Shown here piece by piece: positions 17,721 through 26,862 of a DNA stretch of 64,000 nt. This DNA comes from Bacteroidota bacterium (lineage in GTDB: Bacteria; Bacteroidota; Bacteroidia; Chitinophagales; LD1). The stretch lies in assembly GCA_016722375.1 (NCBI GenBank), contig JADKJG010000001.1:375824-439823 (forward strand), given 5' to 3'. The notes beneath the pieces were generated by a model, which saw only the letters and a list, made by a program, of their open reading frames with translations, did no database searches and was not told the origin of the DNA. Position 1 is the stretch's first letter, and each line of letters starts with the position of its first letter. Position numbers and translations under genes: made by a program.

Positions 17721-17930
17721 GTTATTGTGTAATAAATTGAATTTATTACACAATATTTCAGATTTATTAGTCCATAGACTTAATTTATTACACCATGTTT
17801 TTGGGTTATTACCTAATTAATTAGAATCATACTGTAATAATTTAGATTTATAAGACCATAGTTATTATTTATTAAGTAATAAATTTGGTTTAATAACTAA
17901 TAAATTAGACTTATTGTATTATTTTTGTCC
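17721..17930. repeat. Array of ten degenerate 21-bp units (TTTATTA-type)
   Basis: Ten consecutive 21-bp units without a single length change. Most start with TTTATTA or a one-base variant (GTTATTG, TTTATTA, TTTATTA, TTTATTA, GTTATTA, ATCATAC, TTTATAA, TTTATTA, TTTAATA, CTTATTG) and carry ATA near the middle and GA or GG at the end. 21 bp is two helical turns, so each unit presents the same face. The last unit contains the TATTTTTG promoter element at 17920. It is probably a protein-binding array controlling the gene at 17986; that role is inferred. Confidence 0.8.
17920..17927 (+). promoter_or_regulatory. Putative -7 element (TATTTTTG) at the array end
   Basis: TATTTTTG matches TAnnTTTG, lies within the tenth 21-bp unit, and is 58 bases before the start codon at 17986. 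No normal -33 TTG exists at the usual spacing, so the array may replace it by recruiting an activator. Confidence 0.5.
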
Positions 17931-17985
17931 CATCCTAGATGCTTTCAGGAAGAATGTACCTACTTTTTCACCAAAATAAAACCGT

Positions 17986-18630
17986 ATGAGCCAGGTAGTA
18001 TTAGAACTGTTGAACACCAAACCTATTGAGAAGCACACCTTAGCTACTCACATCCTGAAGTCTATGGCTGGTAACCTGGATTATCCATTTCCGAATCCAA
18101 CGTTAGTAGAGTTGCAGGCCGGTGCTGATAACTTGAAAAAGGAAATACTGGCAGTAGCCAAAGCTAAAGCAGCTTTGAAAATGGCTGTAGATAGGCAGAA
18201 GAAAGCATCAGATGATTTGGTGCTGTTGTTGCAGCGCGAGTCTTGGTATGTAGAGAGTGCCAGCGGAGGCGATAAGGATAAAATTATCGGGGCAGGTATG
18301 AAATCGAAGAGAGATAAATCATACATGCAGCGCCCACCTATGGTGCAGAACTATCGGGCTTCGGCCAACCGCAAACCGGGTGAAATCATGCTGCGTTGGA
18401 AGCGGATGTTGAAGAGTTTGAATATTCAGTTCTATCAATTCCGCTACAAACTAGACAAAGTAGAAGGCGGCGAATGGACGACTTATGATGATATGACAAC
18501 GAAGTCGAAGTTGCTGTTCATCTCACCGGTACCGGGCAGAAAAATATGGATACAAGTGCGCGCCAAAAACAGCGCAGGCTTCGGCCCTTGGAGTAATCCG
18601 ATTGGAATTATTTCGTACGAGGAGGATTGA
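17986..18630 (+). CDS. Helical-bundle protein with C-terminal fibronectin type III domain
   Basis: 214 residues without a signal peptide or membrane helix. Residues 1-~115 are predicted helical (LVELQAGADNLKKEILAVAK, then AKAALKMAVDRQKKASDDL). Residues ~125-210 look like a fibronectin type III domain: PGEIMLRWKRM, then YQFRYKL, then KIWIQVRAKNSAGFGPWSNPIGI. A cytosolic Fn3 domain is unusual. It is preceded by the 21-bp array and its promoter, and followed by palindromic intergenic repeats. The function is unknown. It shares the helical-then-beta layout with the products at 27502 and 50306, although I see no clear sequence identity. Confidence 0.75.
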   Translation: MSQVVLELLNTKPIEKHTLATHILKSMAGNLDYPFPNPTLVELQAGADNLKKEILAVAKAKAALKMAVDRQKKASDDLVLLLQRESWYVESASGGDKDKIIGAGMKSKRDKSYMQRPPMVQNYRASANRKPGEIMLRWKRMLKSLNIQFYQFRYKLDKVEGGEWTTYDDMTTKSKLLFISPVPGRKIWIQVRAKNSAGFGPWSNPIGIISYEED

Positions 18631-18685
18631 TGAATGAACCTTCGGGAAATTCGAGCAGACGATGTTTTGTTTGAGTTATAACCCT

Positions 18686-18780
18686 GCGGCTAGCCGCCTC
18701 ATAGTGAATCGCGGAGCTATAACTCCGCCATAATGGCTTTAGCCGTGACTATTAAAACTTTCAGGGCTAAAGTCCTCTGC
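18686..18780. repeat. Cluster of short palindromes in the spacer before pgk
   Basis: GCGGCTAGCCGC (18686-18697) is a perfect palindrome, GCGGAGCTATAACTCCGC (18711-18728) is an inverted repeat with a 6-base loop, and GGCTTTAGCC plus GGGCTAAAGTCC follow. This resembles REP-like mobile intergenic elements rather than a gene. Confidence 0.5.
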
Positions 18781-18829
18781 TCTGATCTCTATCGTAAGGC
18801 TGACTCCAAAAATAATTTTCACGAAAAAT

Positions 18830-18837
18830 TACTTTTG
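18830..18837 (+). promoter_or_regulatory. Putative -7 element (TACTTTTG) for pgk
   Basis: TACTTTTG fits TAnnTTTG and lies 25 bases upstream of the pgk start. An AGGAG ribosome-binding site at 18854-18858 sits between it and the ATG. Confidence 0.4.
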
Positions 18838-18862
18838 ATGTCCATTAGAAAACAGGAGCAAG

Positions 18863-20077
18863 ATGAAAACAATCAATGATTATAATTTTTCGGGCAAAAG
18901 GGCACTGGTGCGCGTAGATTTTAATGTGCCGCTTGATAAACAGTTCAACGTGACAGACGACAGCCGCATCCGCGGAGCGCTGCCGACGATTCGGAAAATA
19001 TTGAAGGACGGTGGCTCGGTAGTGTTGATGAGCCATTTGGGCCGACCGCTGAAGAAGTTGAAGGAGGACGGCACGGTAGATTTTAAAAAGTTTACGCTGC
19101 GACATATCGTCAAAACCTTATCGGATCAACTGGGGGTGGAAGTGAAGTTTGCGGAAGATTGTGTGAGCGATGCAGCCTTTGCGCAATCGGCGAGTTTAAA
19201 AGCCGGTGAAGTTTTGCTACTAGAAAATCTTCGTTTTTATAAGGAGGAAGAGAAAGGCGATGCGGCATTCGCCGAGAAACTTTCAAAACACGGCGACGTG
19301 TATGTGAATGATGCCTTCGGCACGGCGCACCGGGCACATGCCTCGACGACTATTGTTGCCAATAGCTTCGATACATCGAACAAGATGTTTGGTTTGTTGA
19401 TGGCAGATGAAATTGCAAATGCTGAAAAGGTGTTGAAGAAAGCCGAGTCGCCTTTCACAGCTATTCTGGGCGGAGCAAAAGTTTCGGACAAAATTTTGAT
19501 TATAGAAAACCTGTTGAACAAAGCCAACAACATCATCATAGGCGGAGGCATGGCCTATACATTCTTCAAAGCGATGGGCGGCAAAATTGGAAATTCATTG
19601 GTGGAGGAAGATAAACTGCCACTGGCTTTGGACTTGATTGAAAAAGCAAAGAAGAAAGGCGTAGAACTTTTATTGCCAATTGACAGCGTGATTGCCGATA
19701 AGTTTGATGCTGAGGCGAATACGAAGTCCTCTCCTTCCAACAATATTCCGGACGGATGGATGGGCTTGGATATTGACCACAACGCAATTTATGATTTCAC
19801 GCAGGTGATTCTTTCTTCCAAAACCATTTTGTGGAACGGGCCGATGGGTGTTTTTGAAATGGATAAATTTCAGAACGGCACCAAGTCTATTGCTATGGCC
19901 GTTGCACAGGCTACGGAGCAAGGCGCCTTCAGTTTGGTAGGCGGCGGCGATTCGGTGGCAGCAATCAACAAATTCAAATTGGCAGATAAAGTGAGCTATG
20001 TCTCCACCGGCGGCGGCGCTATGCTGGAATTCTTTGAAGGCAAAGAGTTGCCGGGTATTAAAGCGATTGGGGGATAA
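18863..20077 (+). CDS. pgk: Phosphoglycerate kinase
   Basis: Makes ATP and 3-phosphoglycerate from 1,3-bisphosphoglycerate in glycolysis, in the cytoplasm. 404 residues, full length. Family blocks are RALVRVDFNVPLD near the N-terminus, SHLGRP with the basic patch, ENLRFYKEEE, DAFGTAHRAHAS, LGGAKVSDKI, and the nucleotide-loop sequence GGGDSVAAINKF near the end. The start is supported by AGGAGCAAG just before the ATG. It is convergent with clpB, with a 105-base gap holding hairpins. Confidence 0.98.
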   Translation: MKTINDYNFSGKRALVRVDFNVPLDKQFNVTDDSRIRGALPTIRKILKDGGSVVLMSHLGRPLKKLKEDGTVDFKKFTLRHIVKTLSDQLGVEVKFAEDCVSDAAFAQSASLKAGEVLLLENLRFYKEEEKGDAAFAEKLSKHGDVYVNDAFGTAHRAHASTTIVANSFDTSNKMFGLLMADEIANAEKVLKKAESPFTAILGGAKVSDKILIIENLLNKANNIIIGGGMAYTFFKAMGGKIGNSLVEEDKLPLALDLIEKAKKKGVELLLPIDSVIADKFDAEANTKSSPSNNIPDGWMGLDIDHNAIYDFTQVILSSKTILWNGPMGVFEMDKFQNGTKSIAMAVAQATEQGAFSLVGGGDSVAAINKFKLADKVSYVSTGGGAMLEFFEGKELPGIKAIGG

Positions 20078-20125
20078 AATTCTAAGGACTGAAAAACAAT
20101 CCCTTGGATTTATGATTCCGGCTTG

Positions 20126-20177
20126 ATGGTTTGGTTAAACCATAAGGGGAAAAGTCTTTCGTCTAACCTTTCCCCTC
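20126..20177. terminator. Hairpins between convergent pgk and clpB
   Basis: ATGGTTTGGTTAAACCAT (20126-20143) and AAGGGGAAA...TTTCCCCT (20144-20177) form two adjacent stems in the convergent gap. Neither has a long T tract, so terminator function is plausible but weakly supported. Confidence 0.4.
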
Positions 20178-20182
20178 TGGGT

Positions 20183-22825
20183 TTATTTAGCTGCGCTACG
20201 CTTTGGCTTTTTCGCCTCTTCAACATTTAAGGGATTGATAAACACCAAGCCCTCGCCGAAGGATTCTATCTTGATCACTCCCTGCTTTTCAATTTCGCCG
20301 GAAAGAATCTTCTTAGATAGCTCGTTAACGATTTCTTTTTGAATCACCCGCTTCAGCGGGCGAGCACCGTATTGCGGATCGAAACCCACCTCGCCGAGAT
20401 AATCTAATGCGGCGTCGGTGATTTCTAAACTCACATCCTTTTTCGCCAACAACTCTTTCAACTGTTGCAATTGTAGGGAAACGATTTCTCGAATCTGTCT
20501 TTTAAGCAAAGGATGGAACATGACAATCTCATCTATCCGGTTCAGAAATTCAGGACGAATCGTGCTTCTTAACCGGACCATCACTTCCGCCTTTGTTTTC
20601 TCCGTCACCTCGGCTTCATTCTCTTCTGTCACCTTTTCAAAGTTTGCCTGAATAATATCGCTGCCCATGTTGGAAGTCATAATTATCAGCGTGTTCTTGA
20701 AGTTGACGGTTCTACCTTTGTTATCGGTCAGGCGGCCATCATCCAACACCTGCAAAAGAATATTGAACACATCGGGATGTGCTTTCTCAATTTCATCAAA
20801 CAGGATGACACTATATGGCTTCCGACGAACGGCCTCGGTCAGTTGTCCGCCCTCCTCATAACCCACATATCCCGGAGGCGAACCTACGAGTCGACTGACG
20901 CTGTGTTTTTCCTGAAACTCGCTCATATCAATCCGCACCATTAAATGTTCATCGTTGAACAATACCTCGCTCAAGGCTTTGCTGAGTTCGGTTTTTCCCA
21001 CACCGGTGGTGCCAAGAAATAGGAAAGAGCCAATGGGCCTCCTCTCATCTTGTAACCCGGCGCGGCTCCGACGAATAGCATCGGCCACCGCAGTGATAGC
21101 TTCGTCTTGACCTTTCACCCGTTCGCGCAGCCGCTCTTCCAGGTGGATGAGTTTTTCTCTCTCACCTTCTAACATGCGGGTGACGGGTATGCCTGTCCAT
21201 TTGGCGACAATAGAAGCAATATCTTCAGACGTCACCTCTTCCTGCAACATTCTTTTATCGCTTGAAATTTTTGCCAATTCTTCATCCAACTTTTTGATCG
21301 CATCCTCGGTGGACTTGATTTTTCCGTAGCGGATCTCCGCTACCTTGCCATAGTCTCCTTCGCGTTCAAAACGTTCAGCCTCCAGACGGAAGTTTTCAAT
21401 TTCGCGTTTGCGAGCAGTGATTTTATCTACGATATCTTTTTCGGTTTGCCATTTAGCTTTAAACTGACCGCGCTCTTCTTTCAGGTTGGAAAGTTCTTCA
21501 TTCAGCTCGTCCAGTTTCTTCTTGTCATTTTCGCGCTTGATGGCTTCCATTTCAATCTCAATCTGCATGATGCGTCTTTCGATTTCATCCAGTTCTTCGG
21601 GCACAGAGTCCATTTCGAGGCGGAGCTTTGCGGCAGCTTCATCAATCAGGTCAATAGCTTTGTCGGGCAAAAAGCGTTCGGTGATGTACCGATCGCTCAA
21701 AGTCACGGCGCTGATAATGGCATCGTCCTTAATTTTGACCTTGTGGTAGTTTTCATAACGTTCCTTCAAGCCTCGAAGAATAGAGATAGCATCTTCAATA
21801 CTCGGCTCGTCTATCATTACCTTTTGAAAACGGCGTTCGAGCGCCTTGTCCTTTTCAAAATACTTCTGGTATTCATTCAAAGTGGTAGCTCCAACAGCAC
21901 GCAACTCACCACGAGCCAGCTCCGGTTTGATGATATTGGCGGCATCCATCGCCCCTTCGGTAGCACCAGCACCAATCAGCGTATGAATTTCATCAATAAA
22001 CAAAATGACTCTCCCGGCAGATTCCTTCACCTCTTTCACCACACCTTTCAGCCGCTCTTCAAAATCTCCGCGATATTTGGCCCCGGCCATCAGCGCCCCC
22101 ATATCTAAGGCATAGATCACCTTGCTCTTTAAATTCTCGGGCACATCACCACGCACAATGCGATGGGCAATGCCTTCGGCAATGGCTGTTTTACCCACGC
22201 CCGGCTCACCTACTAATAAAGGATTGTTCTTCGTTTTCCGCGAAAGGATATGCATCACGCGACGAATCTCTTCGTCTCTGCCAATGACAGGATCCAGTTT
22301 ACCACTTTTAGCTTGTGCATTTAGGTTAATGGCAAATTTTTCGAGTGAGTTATATTTGGCATCGGCACCTTGTTCCGTTACCTTGGAACCGCGCCTTAAC
22401 TCTAAAATAGCCTTGCGCAGCTTACTTTCTTCCAATCCATTCTCTTTTAAAATCCGAGTGCTGTCATCGCCGATAGCGAGCAAGGTAAGTAGCAGTATAT
22501 CCACTCCTACGTAAGTGTCATCAAATTCTTTGATGAGTTTGTTAGCTTGTAAAATCATTTTTGCGAAACCGGGCGAAGGAGCAATGTCCGCGCTTTGCCC
22601 GCTTACTTTAGGAAGCGTTTTTATTTTTTCTTGCACCTTCCCCAGAAGGATATTCCGATTAACCCCGACTTTTTCCAATAGAAAAGGCAAGGCATCTTGG
22701 TCAACGTCAAGCATGGCTTTGAGCATGTGGATAGTTTCCATCTGCGGATTACCATTATTGAAAGACTCCTGCTGAGCAGCGCTCAGGGCTTCGAGTGCTT
22801 TGGTTGTGAAATTATTTGCGTTCAT
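20183..22825 (-). CDS. clpB: ATP-dependent disaggregase ClpB
   Basis: Hexameric AAA+ chaperone that pulls polypeptides out of aggregates together with DnaK. An N-terminal Clp_N pair of repeats (residues 1-~145) is followed by the first AAA+ domain with Walker A GEPGVGKTAIAEG and LFIDEIHTLIGAG. The long coiled-coil M domain follows (~400-530, EELDEIERRIMQIEIEMEAIK), then the second AAA+ domain with GTTGVGKTELSKAL, and a C-terminal D2-small domain (GFDPQYGARPLKRVIQ). The start at 22825 (MNANNFTTKALEAL) gives 880 residues, normal for the family. An in-frame Met at 22954 would add 43 unlikely residues. Confidence 0.97.
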   Translation of the reverse strand: MNANNFTTKALEALSAAQQESFNNGNPQMETIHMLKAMLDVDQDALPFLLEKVGVNRNILLGKVQEKIKTLPKVSGQSADIAPSPGFAKMILQANKLIKEFDDTYVGVDILLLTLLAIGDDSTRILKENGLEESKLRKAILELRRGSKVTEQGADAKYNSLEKFAINLNAQAKSGKLDPVIGRDEEIRRVMHILSRKTKNNPLLVGEPGVGKTAIAEGIAHRIVRGDVPENLKSKVIYALDMGALMAGAKYRGDFEERLKGVVKEVKESAGRVILFIDEIHTLIGAGATEGAMDAANIIKPELARGELRAVGATTLNEYQKYFEKDKALERRFQKVMIDEPSIEDAISILRGLKERYENYHKVKIKDDAIISAVTLSDRYITERFLPDKAIDLIDEAAAKLRLEMDSVPEELDEIERRIMQIEIEMEAIKRENDKKKLDELNEELSNLKEERGQFKAKWQTEKDIVDKITARKREIENFRLEAERFEREGDYGKVAEIRYGKIKSTEDAIKKLDEELAKISSDKRMLQEEVTSEDIASIVAKWTGIPVTRMLEGEREKLIHLEERLRERVKGQDEAITAVADAIRRSRAGLQDERRPIGSFLFLGTTGVGKTELSKALSEVLFNDEHLMVRIDMSEFQEKHSVSRLVGSPPGYVGYEEGGQLTEAVRRKPYSVILFDEIEKAHPDVFNILLQVLDDGRLTDNKGRTVNFKNTLIIMTSNMGSDIIQANFEKVTEENEAEVTEKTKAEVMVRLRSTIRPEFLNRIDEIVMFHPLLKRQIREIVSLQLQQLKELLAKKDVSLEITDAALDYLGEVGFDPQYGARPLKRVIQKEIVNELSKKILSGEIEKQGVIKIESFGEGLVFINPLNVEEAKKPKRSAAK

Positions 22826-23147
22826 AGTGCTATACTTAGAATTTAGTAAATAGTAGTTAGAAGAATATGGCGGCAACTCAGCAAAAAAGTTTCCAACGTA
22901 TATATAGGTACATTTTGTCAGGTAAATACCTGAATTCAATGACAAAAAGTACAAAAAAGAAGGAGGAGAGCGGAAATTATTTCCGATTGGGCCAATAGAT
23001 TCCTAAAACTAGCGAAGCCGAAGGAGCTTCCAGATTTCTGATAAGTACTTCACGCTGAGGAAGGGGTAGTTTGATGTTGTTTTTCTTCAGTTAAAAGAAT
23101 TATCCGCCTTTATAATCGCAATATAGGTATTAGGACAAGGCCTAAAA
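22826..23147. other. Gene-free region upstream of clpB
   Basis: About 320 bases. I see no gene, no CIRCE-like heat-shock operator and no clear TAnnTTTG element on the clpB strand, so the clpB promoter is not identified. Confidence 0.4.
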
Positions 23148-23175
23148 CAAAAAAAGCCCATGCTTTCGCATGGGC
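23148..23175 (-). terminator. Intrinsic terminator of the TonB-dependent receptor gene
   Basis: On the minus strand, GCCCATGC GAAA GCATGGGC forms an 8-bp stem with a tetraloop followed by TTTTTTTG. It lies 270 bases after the receptor stop. The stretch between (23176-23444) holds no convincing gene. Confidence 0.8.
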
Positions 23176-23444
23176 CTTGACACACTAACAATTGCCTACT
23201 ATGAGGCTAAGGAGAGAAAGTTACTAACTTGAAATCTAGAAGGAGAAATATTTTATCCCCTCCTATTTATCCGCTCTCTTTGGCGGCTTCTTTCTCATCA
23301 AGTCAAATATCGTTATGCTTTTTTGAAATAATTTGCGATGCCATCGCCCTCATCATCTCTTTGCACAGCAAATGTAAAACTTTTCTCTGAACCTGTATAT
23401 TATTTATGAACAATTTCAACTCACCACCTGTAATCGGGTCAAGG

Positions 23445-25472
23445 TTAGTAATCCTCATTCTTATTCTCCAGTCGTTCAATTCCTTGATCTTGCCTTTTCC
23501 CTTTATCCCAAAAAGCTCCCAAACGCAGTTTAAAACCAACATTAATAAGCCTTCCTTCTAAGGGAGCATATATTTCTGCAAAACGAGGATGGGAATAATC
23601 GGGGTTTGCAAACACCACAGGGCCATAGGACGTCTGCCGAATGTTGAGGATGTTTTCAAAGTTGGCAAACAGAATCAAAAACTTGAAGGCATATTGAGTA
23701 TTGATTCCCACCTCCCAAATACCTCGTCCCACGCCTCCATTTGCTAACTTTACCGGACTATAATAGTAACAGTCCAACCCAATGTAGAAACGATGTACTT
23801 CATAGCCCGCTAAAAAGGAAATAATATGTTTAGAGGTAAGAGGATTAATACTTCGAACCTTCTGTATGTTGCGGTGATTATCCGTCAGAGTATAAATTAC
23901 TGAAGCACTCACACCTTTATAGCCCACTTCCAAACCGGTCTCTACTCCAATCGTTTCCACAAACCCCTTACCGTTATCATAACTGATGCCCAAACAATCT
24001 CCTGACAGACAAGTGGAACTCGTCGCGGTGTCTCCCAGTAACGGACGAAAAATATGCGTAAAGAAATATAGCTGATGTATAGAAACTCTCCACCCGTTAG
24101 AAAACGGTACTTTAATCTTTAAATCTACGGTACCGCCAATCGAAAGTTCAGGCTTTACTGCTGCACCTATTCTCGATATGTTTTTAAACCAGACCGCCTC
24201 CGTTTCATCCTGAAATATCGTCGGCAATTTATAACCCATTCCAAAATTCAGGCGCGTACTAAAACTGCGATTCCAATGGCGAAGCAGAGCAAGGTGAGGC
24301 AGCGCATAAAATCTATACCGGTTATTATAATCAAACCGCAAGCCTGCCTCCAGGGTAGTCTTTACATTAAAATGATACAGATACTGCCCAAACACCCCAC
24401 CGGTCAGATATTGATAATCATTCTTTATGACGGTAGAATCTTTTTCTTCCACAAACTTATCCGTTCTAAAATCCACTCCCAACACCACATCATGTTTTCC
24501 CGAATGGAATCGGTAATTGATTTCTGTGGCAGAGGCCAACTGCCTGCCGCTAAACAAAAACCCTGGCACCTCCACCGAGCGTCGAAATAAATGTATCGAG
24601 TTCTTCACCGTCAACACTCCCTGCTTTTCAAAGTCATACTCAAAGCGGGTGGTAGTCGAGAGGCGCGAAGACCGGTTCTCTTCCAAAAAATGATTCAAAG
24701 AATCACTTATGCCTTGCAAAGCCGCCATACTTCCGCCCAAGCGGCTTTCATCCGTATAACTCACTCCGACATTTAGGCGGGCATGCGGCGAAAGATCAAA
24801 ATATAATTGTGGCGAAAAGCTATAGCGCTTCAATCGAGGTGTTTCACTGAATCCCCACCCACTCCAGTCCTTTTCCTTTTGATAACGATAAGCACCCGTC
24901 AGCGAAAACCCAAACCATTTAAACTTTTGCGAAGCATACAAGCCCCCGTCAAAAGCAAAAGCAGATTCACCATTAAAAAGCAAATCATACACCGGTTCTT
25001 CCGAAGGTGTCTTAGAAATAAGATTGATCACCCCAGCCATCGCATCTCCGCCATAAAGAGTGGAGGAAGGCCCTTTAATAATCTCAACCTGTTTTAAATC
25101 TAAAGGAGGAATTTGCGTGATGCCCAGCACATTTGAAAAGCCCGCAAACAGCGGAAACCCATCTTTCAATATCTGCACATAACGACCCCTCAAGCCCTGA
25201 AGCCGGATATTCATAGCACCGTTTGTAGCCGAAGTGCGCTGCACCTGAACGCCCGGCTGTTCGCGAAGCAAATGCGACACGTCAGACGGCTTATCATGCG
25301 ACCGCTCTTCTACTTCTTCTTCATCAATCACTTCTACTCGAGTAGGAATCAATTCTGCCCTCTGATAATTACGGGTAGAAGACACAATCACTTCATCCAT
25401 CTCCACCCCCGCTGCCTGCATGTAAATCTTTACAACGCCCGTATCATAAGAAAGAGGAAAGATCCATTGCAT
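23445..25472 (-). CDS. TonB-dependent outer-membrane receptor, main part
   Basis: 675 residues covering the plug and 22-strand barrel of a TonB-dependent transporter. The TonB-box-like region EMDEVIVSSTRN is followed by plug motifs LLREQPGVQVQRTS, NIRLQGLRGRYVQILKDG and VEIIKGPSSTLYGGDAMAGVINLIS, then barrel strands to NVGFKLRLGAF. A 23-residue polar tail follows the usual aromatic end. The natural N-terminus lies in another frame upstream (25430-25720), joined by a one-base shift in an A5 run at 25472-25476. The ligand is unknown; the single-gene setting without a SusD partner argues against glycan uptake. Confidence 0.9.
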   Translation of the reverse strand: MQWIFPLSYDTGVVKIYMQAAGVEMDEVIVSSTRNYQRAELIPTRVEVIDEEEVEERSHDKPSDVSHLLREQPGVQVQRTSATNGAMNIRLQGLRGRYVQILKDGFPLFAGFSNVLGITQIPPLDLKQVEIIKGPSSTLYGGDAMAGVINLISKTPSEEPVYDLLFNGESAFAFDGGLYASQKFKWFGFSLTGAYRYQKEKDWSGWGFSETPRLKRYSFSPQLYFDLSPHARLNVGVSYTDESRLGGSMAALQGISDSLNHFLEENRSSRLSTTTRFEYDFEKQGVLTVKNSIHLFRRSVEVPGFLFSGRQLASATEINYRFHSGKHDVVLGVDFRTDKFVEEKDSTVIKNDYQYLTGGVFGQYLYHFNVKTTLEAGLRFDYNNRYRFYALPHLALLRHWNRSFSTRLNFGMGYKLPTIFQDETEAVWFKNISRIGAAVKPELSIGGTVDLKIKVPFSNGWRVSIHQLYFFTHIFRPLLGDTATSSTCLSGDCLGISYDNGKGFVETIGVETGLEVGYKGVSASVIYTLTDNHRNIQKVRSINPLTSKHIISFLAGYEVHRFYIGLDCYYYSPVKLANGGVGRGIWEVGINTQYAFKFLILFANFENILNIRQTSYGPVVFANPDYSHPRFAEIYAPLEGRLINVGFKLRLGAFWDKGKRQDQGIERLENKNEDY

Positions 25473-25720
25473 TTTTCTCTTTCAAATCCCAAATAAGAAA
25501 AGATAACGCTCTGCTCGCCGCTCGGAACGTTCTCCAACTCCACTTGACCAAGAGAATCAGAAAACGTAGAAAGGTTTGTACCCACCACCTGAACACTCAC
25601 ACCCGAAAGAACCTCCGAATCGTCTCCGCCCTCCATCACCACTGCCCGCAAAGGATACTGAGCAAAAACCAATAACGGTAATAGATAAAAAAGAAGAAGA
25701 GAGGTTAGGGGCTTCAACAT
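25430..25720 (-). CDS. TonB-dependent receptor, N-terminal fragment
   Basis: Signal peptide (MLKPLTSLLLFYLLPLLVFA) and a carboxypeptidase-regulatory-like domain (residues ~24-80: LRAVVMEGGDDSEVLSGVSVQVVGTNLSTFSDSLGQ, quoted in part; ending VIFSYLGFERE). This is the standard front end of Bacteroidetes TonB-dependent receptors. In this frame the protein runs into a stop after SFLFLMIRAL. Removing one A from the A5 run gives FEREKMQWIFPLSYDTGVV and continues into the main receptor. Thus it is one gene with either a real frameshift or a homopolymer error. Confidence 0.8.
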   Translation of the reverse strand: MLKPLTSLLLFYLLPLLVFAQYPLRAVVMEGGDDSEVLSGVSVQVVGTNLSTFSDSLGQVELENVPSGEQSVIFSYLGFEREKCNGSFLFLMIRAL

Positions 25721-25803
25721 GCAAGAACTAAGATGAAATAAAGGTCAGAACTTCGTGTGCCAGTAAAAATTCTTTTATGCACAGTTATACCTTAACGGTT
25801 TAT

Positions 25804-26418
25804 TTAACCTGCAAACTCGCCCAAACCTTCGCGCACCAACACCGGCTCCTTGCCCGTATAATCTATGATAGTAGAAGGAATATTCCCGCCCGTGCCACCG
25901 TCTATCACAATGTCCACCTGCTTTTCATAAATCTCATAAATATCGTTCGGGTCGGTGATATATTCCAACACCGTATCTTCATTCTTGATCGAAGCCGAAA
26001 GAATCGGCGCGCCCAGCGCATCCACAATCGCCCGCGCAATCGCATTATCCGGCACCCTGATACCAATCGTCTTTTTATTATAGCCGTAAATCTTCGACAA
26101 GTTATTGTTACCGTTCAGAATAAACGTATAAGGCCCCGGCAGCGAACGCTTCATCATCTTATAAACCGGCGTAGCCACATTCATCGTAAAATCAGTGATA
26201 TGGCTCAGGTCATAACACACAATTGAAAAGTTCGCTTTGTTCGACTTAATATTTTTCAACCGACACACCTTTTCATACGCATCCCGATGCGTCAAATCGC
26301 AGCCCAGCGTATAAACCGTATCCGTAGGATAAATAATCACCCCACCGTTCTTCAAACAGTTCACCACCTGAAAAATACGCCGATCATCTATATTATCCGG
26401 ATTGATATGTATCAACAT
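25804..26418 (-). CDS. Threonylcarbamoyl-AMP synthase family protein (TsaC/Sua5/YciO)
   Basis: About 204 residues with the YrdC-fold signature GGVIIYPTDTVYTLGCDLTHRDA and CRLKNIKSNKANFSIVC. It would make threonylcarbamoyl-AMP for the t6A37 modification of ANN-decoding tRNAs. The KSNKAN segment in place of KxRP...KPL is typical of the YciO-like branch, so the exact role is less sure than for TsaC itself. I start at ATG 26418 (MLIHINPDN), 3 bases after the thioesterase stop; a GTG at 26421 is also possible. Probably co-transcribed with the thioesterase. Confidence 0.87.
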   Translation of the reverse strand: MLIHINPDNIDDRRIFQVVNCLKNGGVIIYPTDTVYTLGCDLTHRDAYEKVCRLKNIKSNKANFSIVCYDLSHITDFTMNVATPVYKMMKRSLPGPYTFILNGNNNLSKIYGYNKKTIGIRVPDNAIARAIVDALGAPILSASIKNEDTVLEYITDPNDIYEIYEKQVDIVIDGGTGGNIPSTIIDYTGKEPVLVREGLGEFAG

Positions 26419-26421
26419 CAC

Positions 26422-26862
26422 CTATAATTTTTCAGGTTCATAAGCCACAATCTTCTCGCGCAAAAAATCAGGCATCGCCATAGACTCTTGCCGCGCATAA
26501 TCAAACATCACCAACGTCGTCGAACCGGTCGTGGCCAACTTTTCCCGGCCCTTCATCTCCGTCGTCATCAAATAATTCAACTCAAAACTCTTCGTGCCGA
26601 TCTTGCCCGTCCTCAAATAAATAAACGTACGATTCGGATACACCACCGGTCTCAAAAAATCAATATGCGCATTCGCCAAAATCACCCCCGTCTCCTTCCA
26701 ATTCCACTCACAACTCTCCTGAAAATAATGAATCCGCGCCTGCTCAAAATAAGTCAGATACACCGCATTATTCACATGCCCCAACTCATCCATATCGCTC
26801 CAACGCATCTCCAACGGCATCCGAAACCGAAACTTCTTCCTTTCATCCTCTAACAAAATCAT
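26422..26862 (-). CDS. Hotdog-fold acyl-CoA thioesterase (YbgC/FadM-like)
   Basis: 146 residues with the hotdog signature MRWSDMDELGHVNNAVYLTYFEQARIHYF, including the active-site Asp and the HVNN helix start. Such enzymes hydrolyse acyl-CoA esters in the cytoplasm. The ATG at 26862 (MILLEDERKK) is preferred to an upstream TTG. It is directly followed by the TsaC-family gene, suggesting an operon without a functional link that I can name. Confidence 0.88.
   Translation of the reverse strand: MILLEDERKKFRFRMPLEMRWSDMDELGHVNNAVYLTYFEQARIHYFQESCEWNWKETGVILANAHIDFLRPVVYPNRTFIYLRTGKIGTKSFELNYLMTTEMKGREKLATTGSTTLVMFDYARQESMAMPDFLREKIVAYEPEKL

Noticed and set aside
17721..17930. CRISPR array
   Set aside because: Units of 21 bp are contiguous with no spacers and degenerate; no cas genes nearby.
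19110..19921. Reverse-strand open frames inside pgk
   Set aside because: Shadow frames opposite a full-length phosphoglycerate kinase.
21446..22108. 220-codon plus-strand open frame inside clpB
   Set aside because: Antisense shadow of the AAA+ coding sequence; Phe-rich composition without motifs.
23303..23542. Small reverse-strand open frame after the TonB receptor
   Set aside because: It overlaps the receptor end in another frame and has no recognisable family; the terminator at 23148 is explained by the receptor gene.
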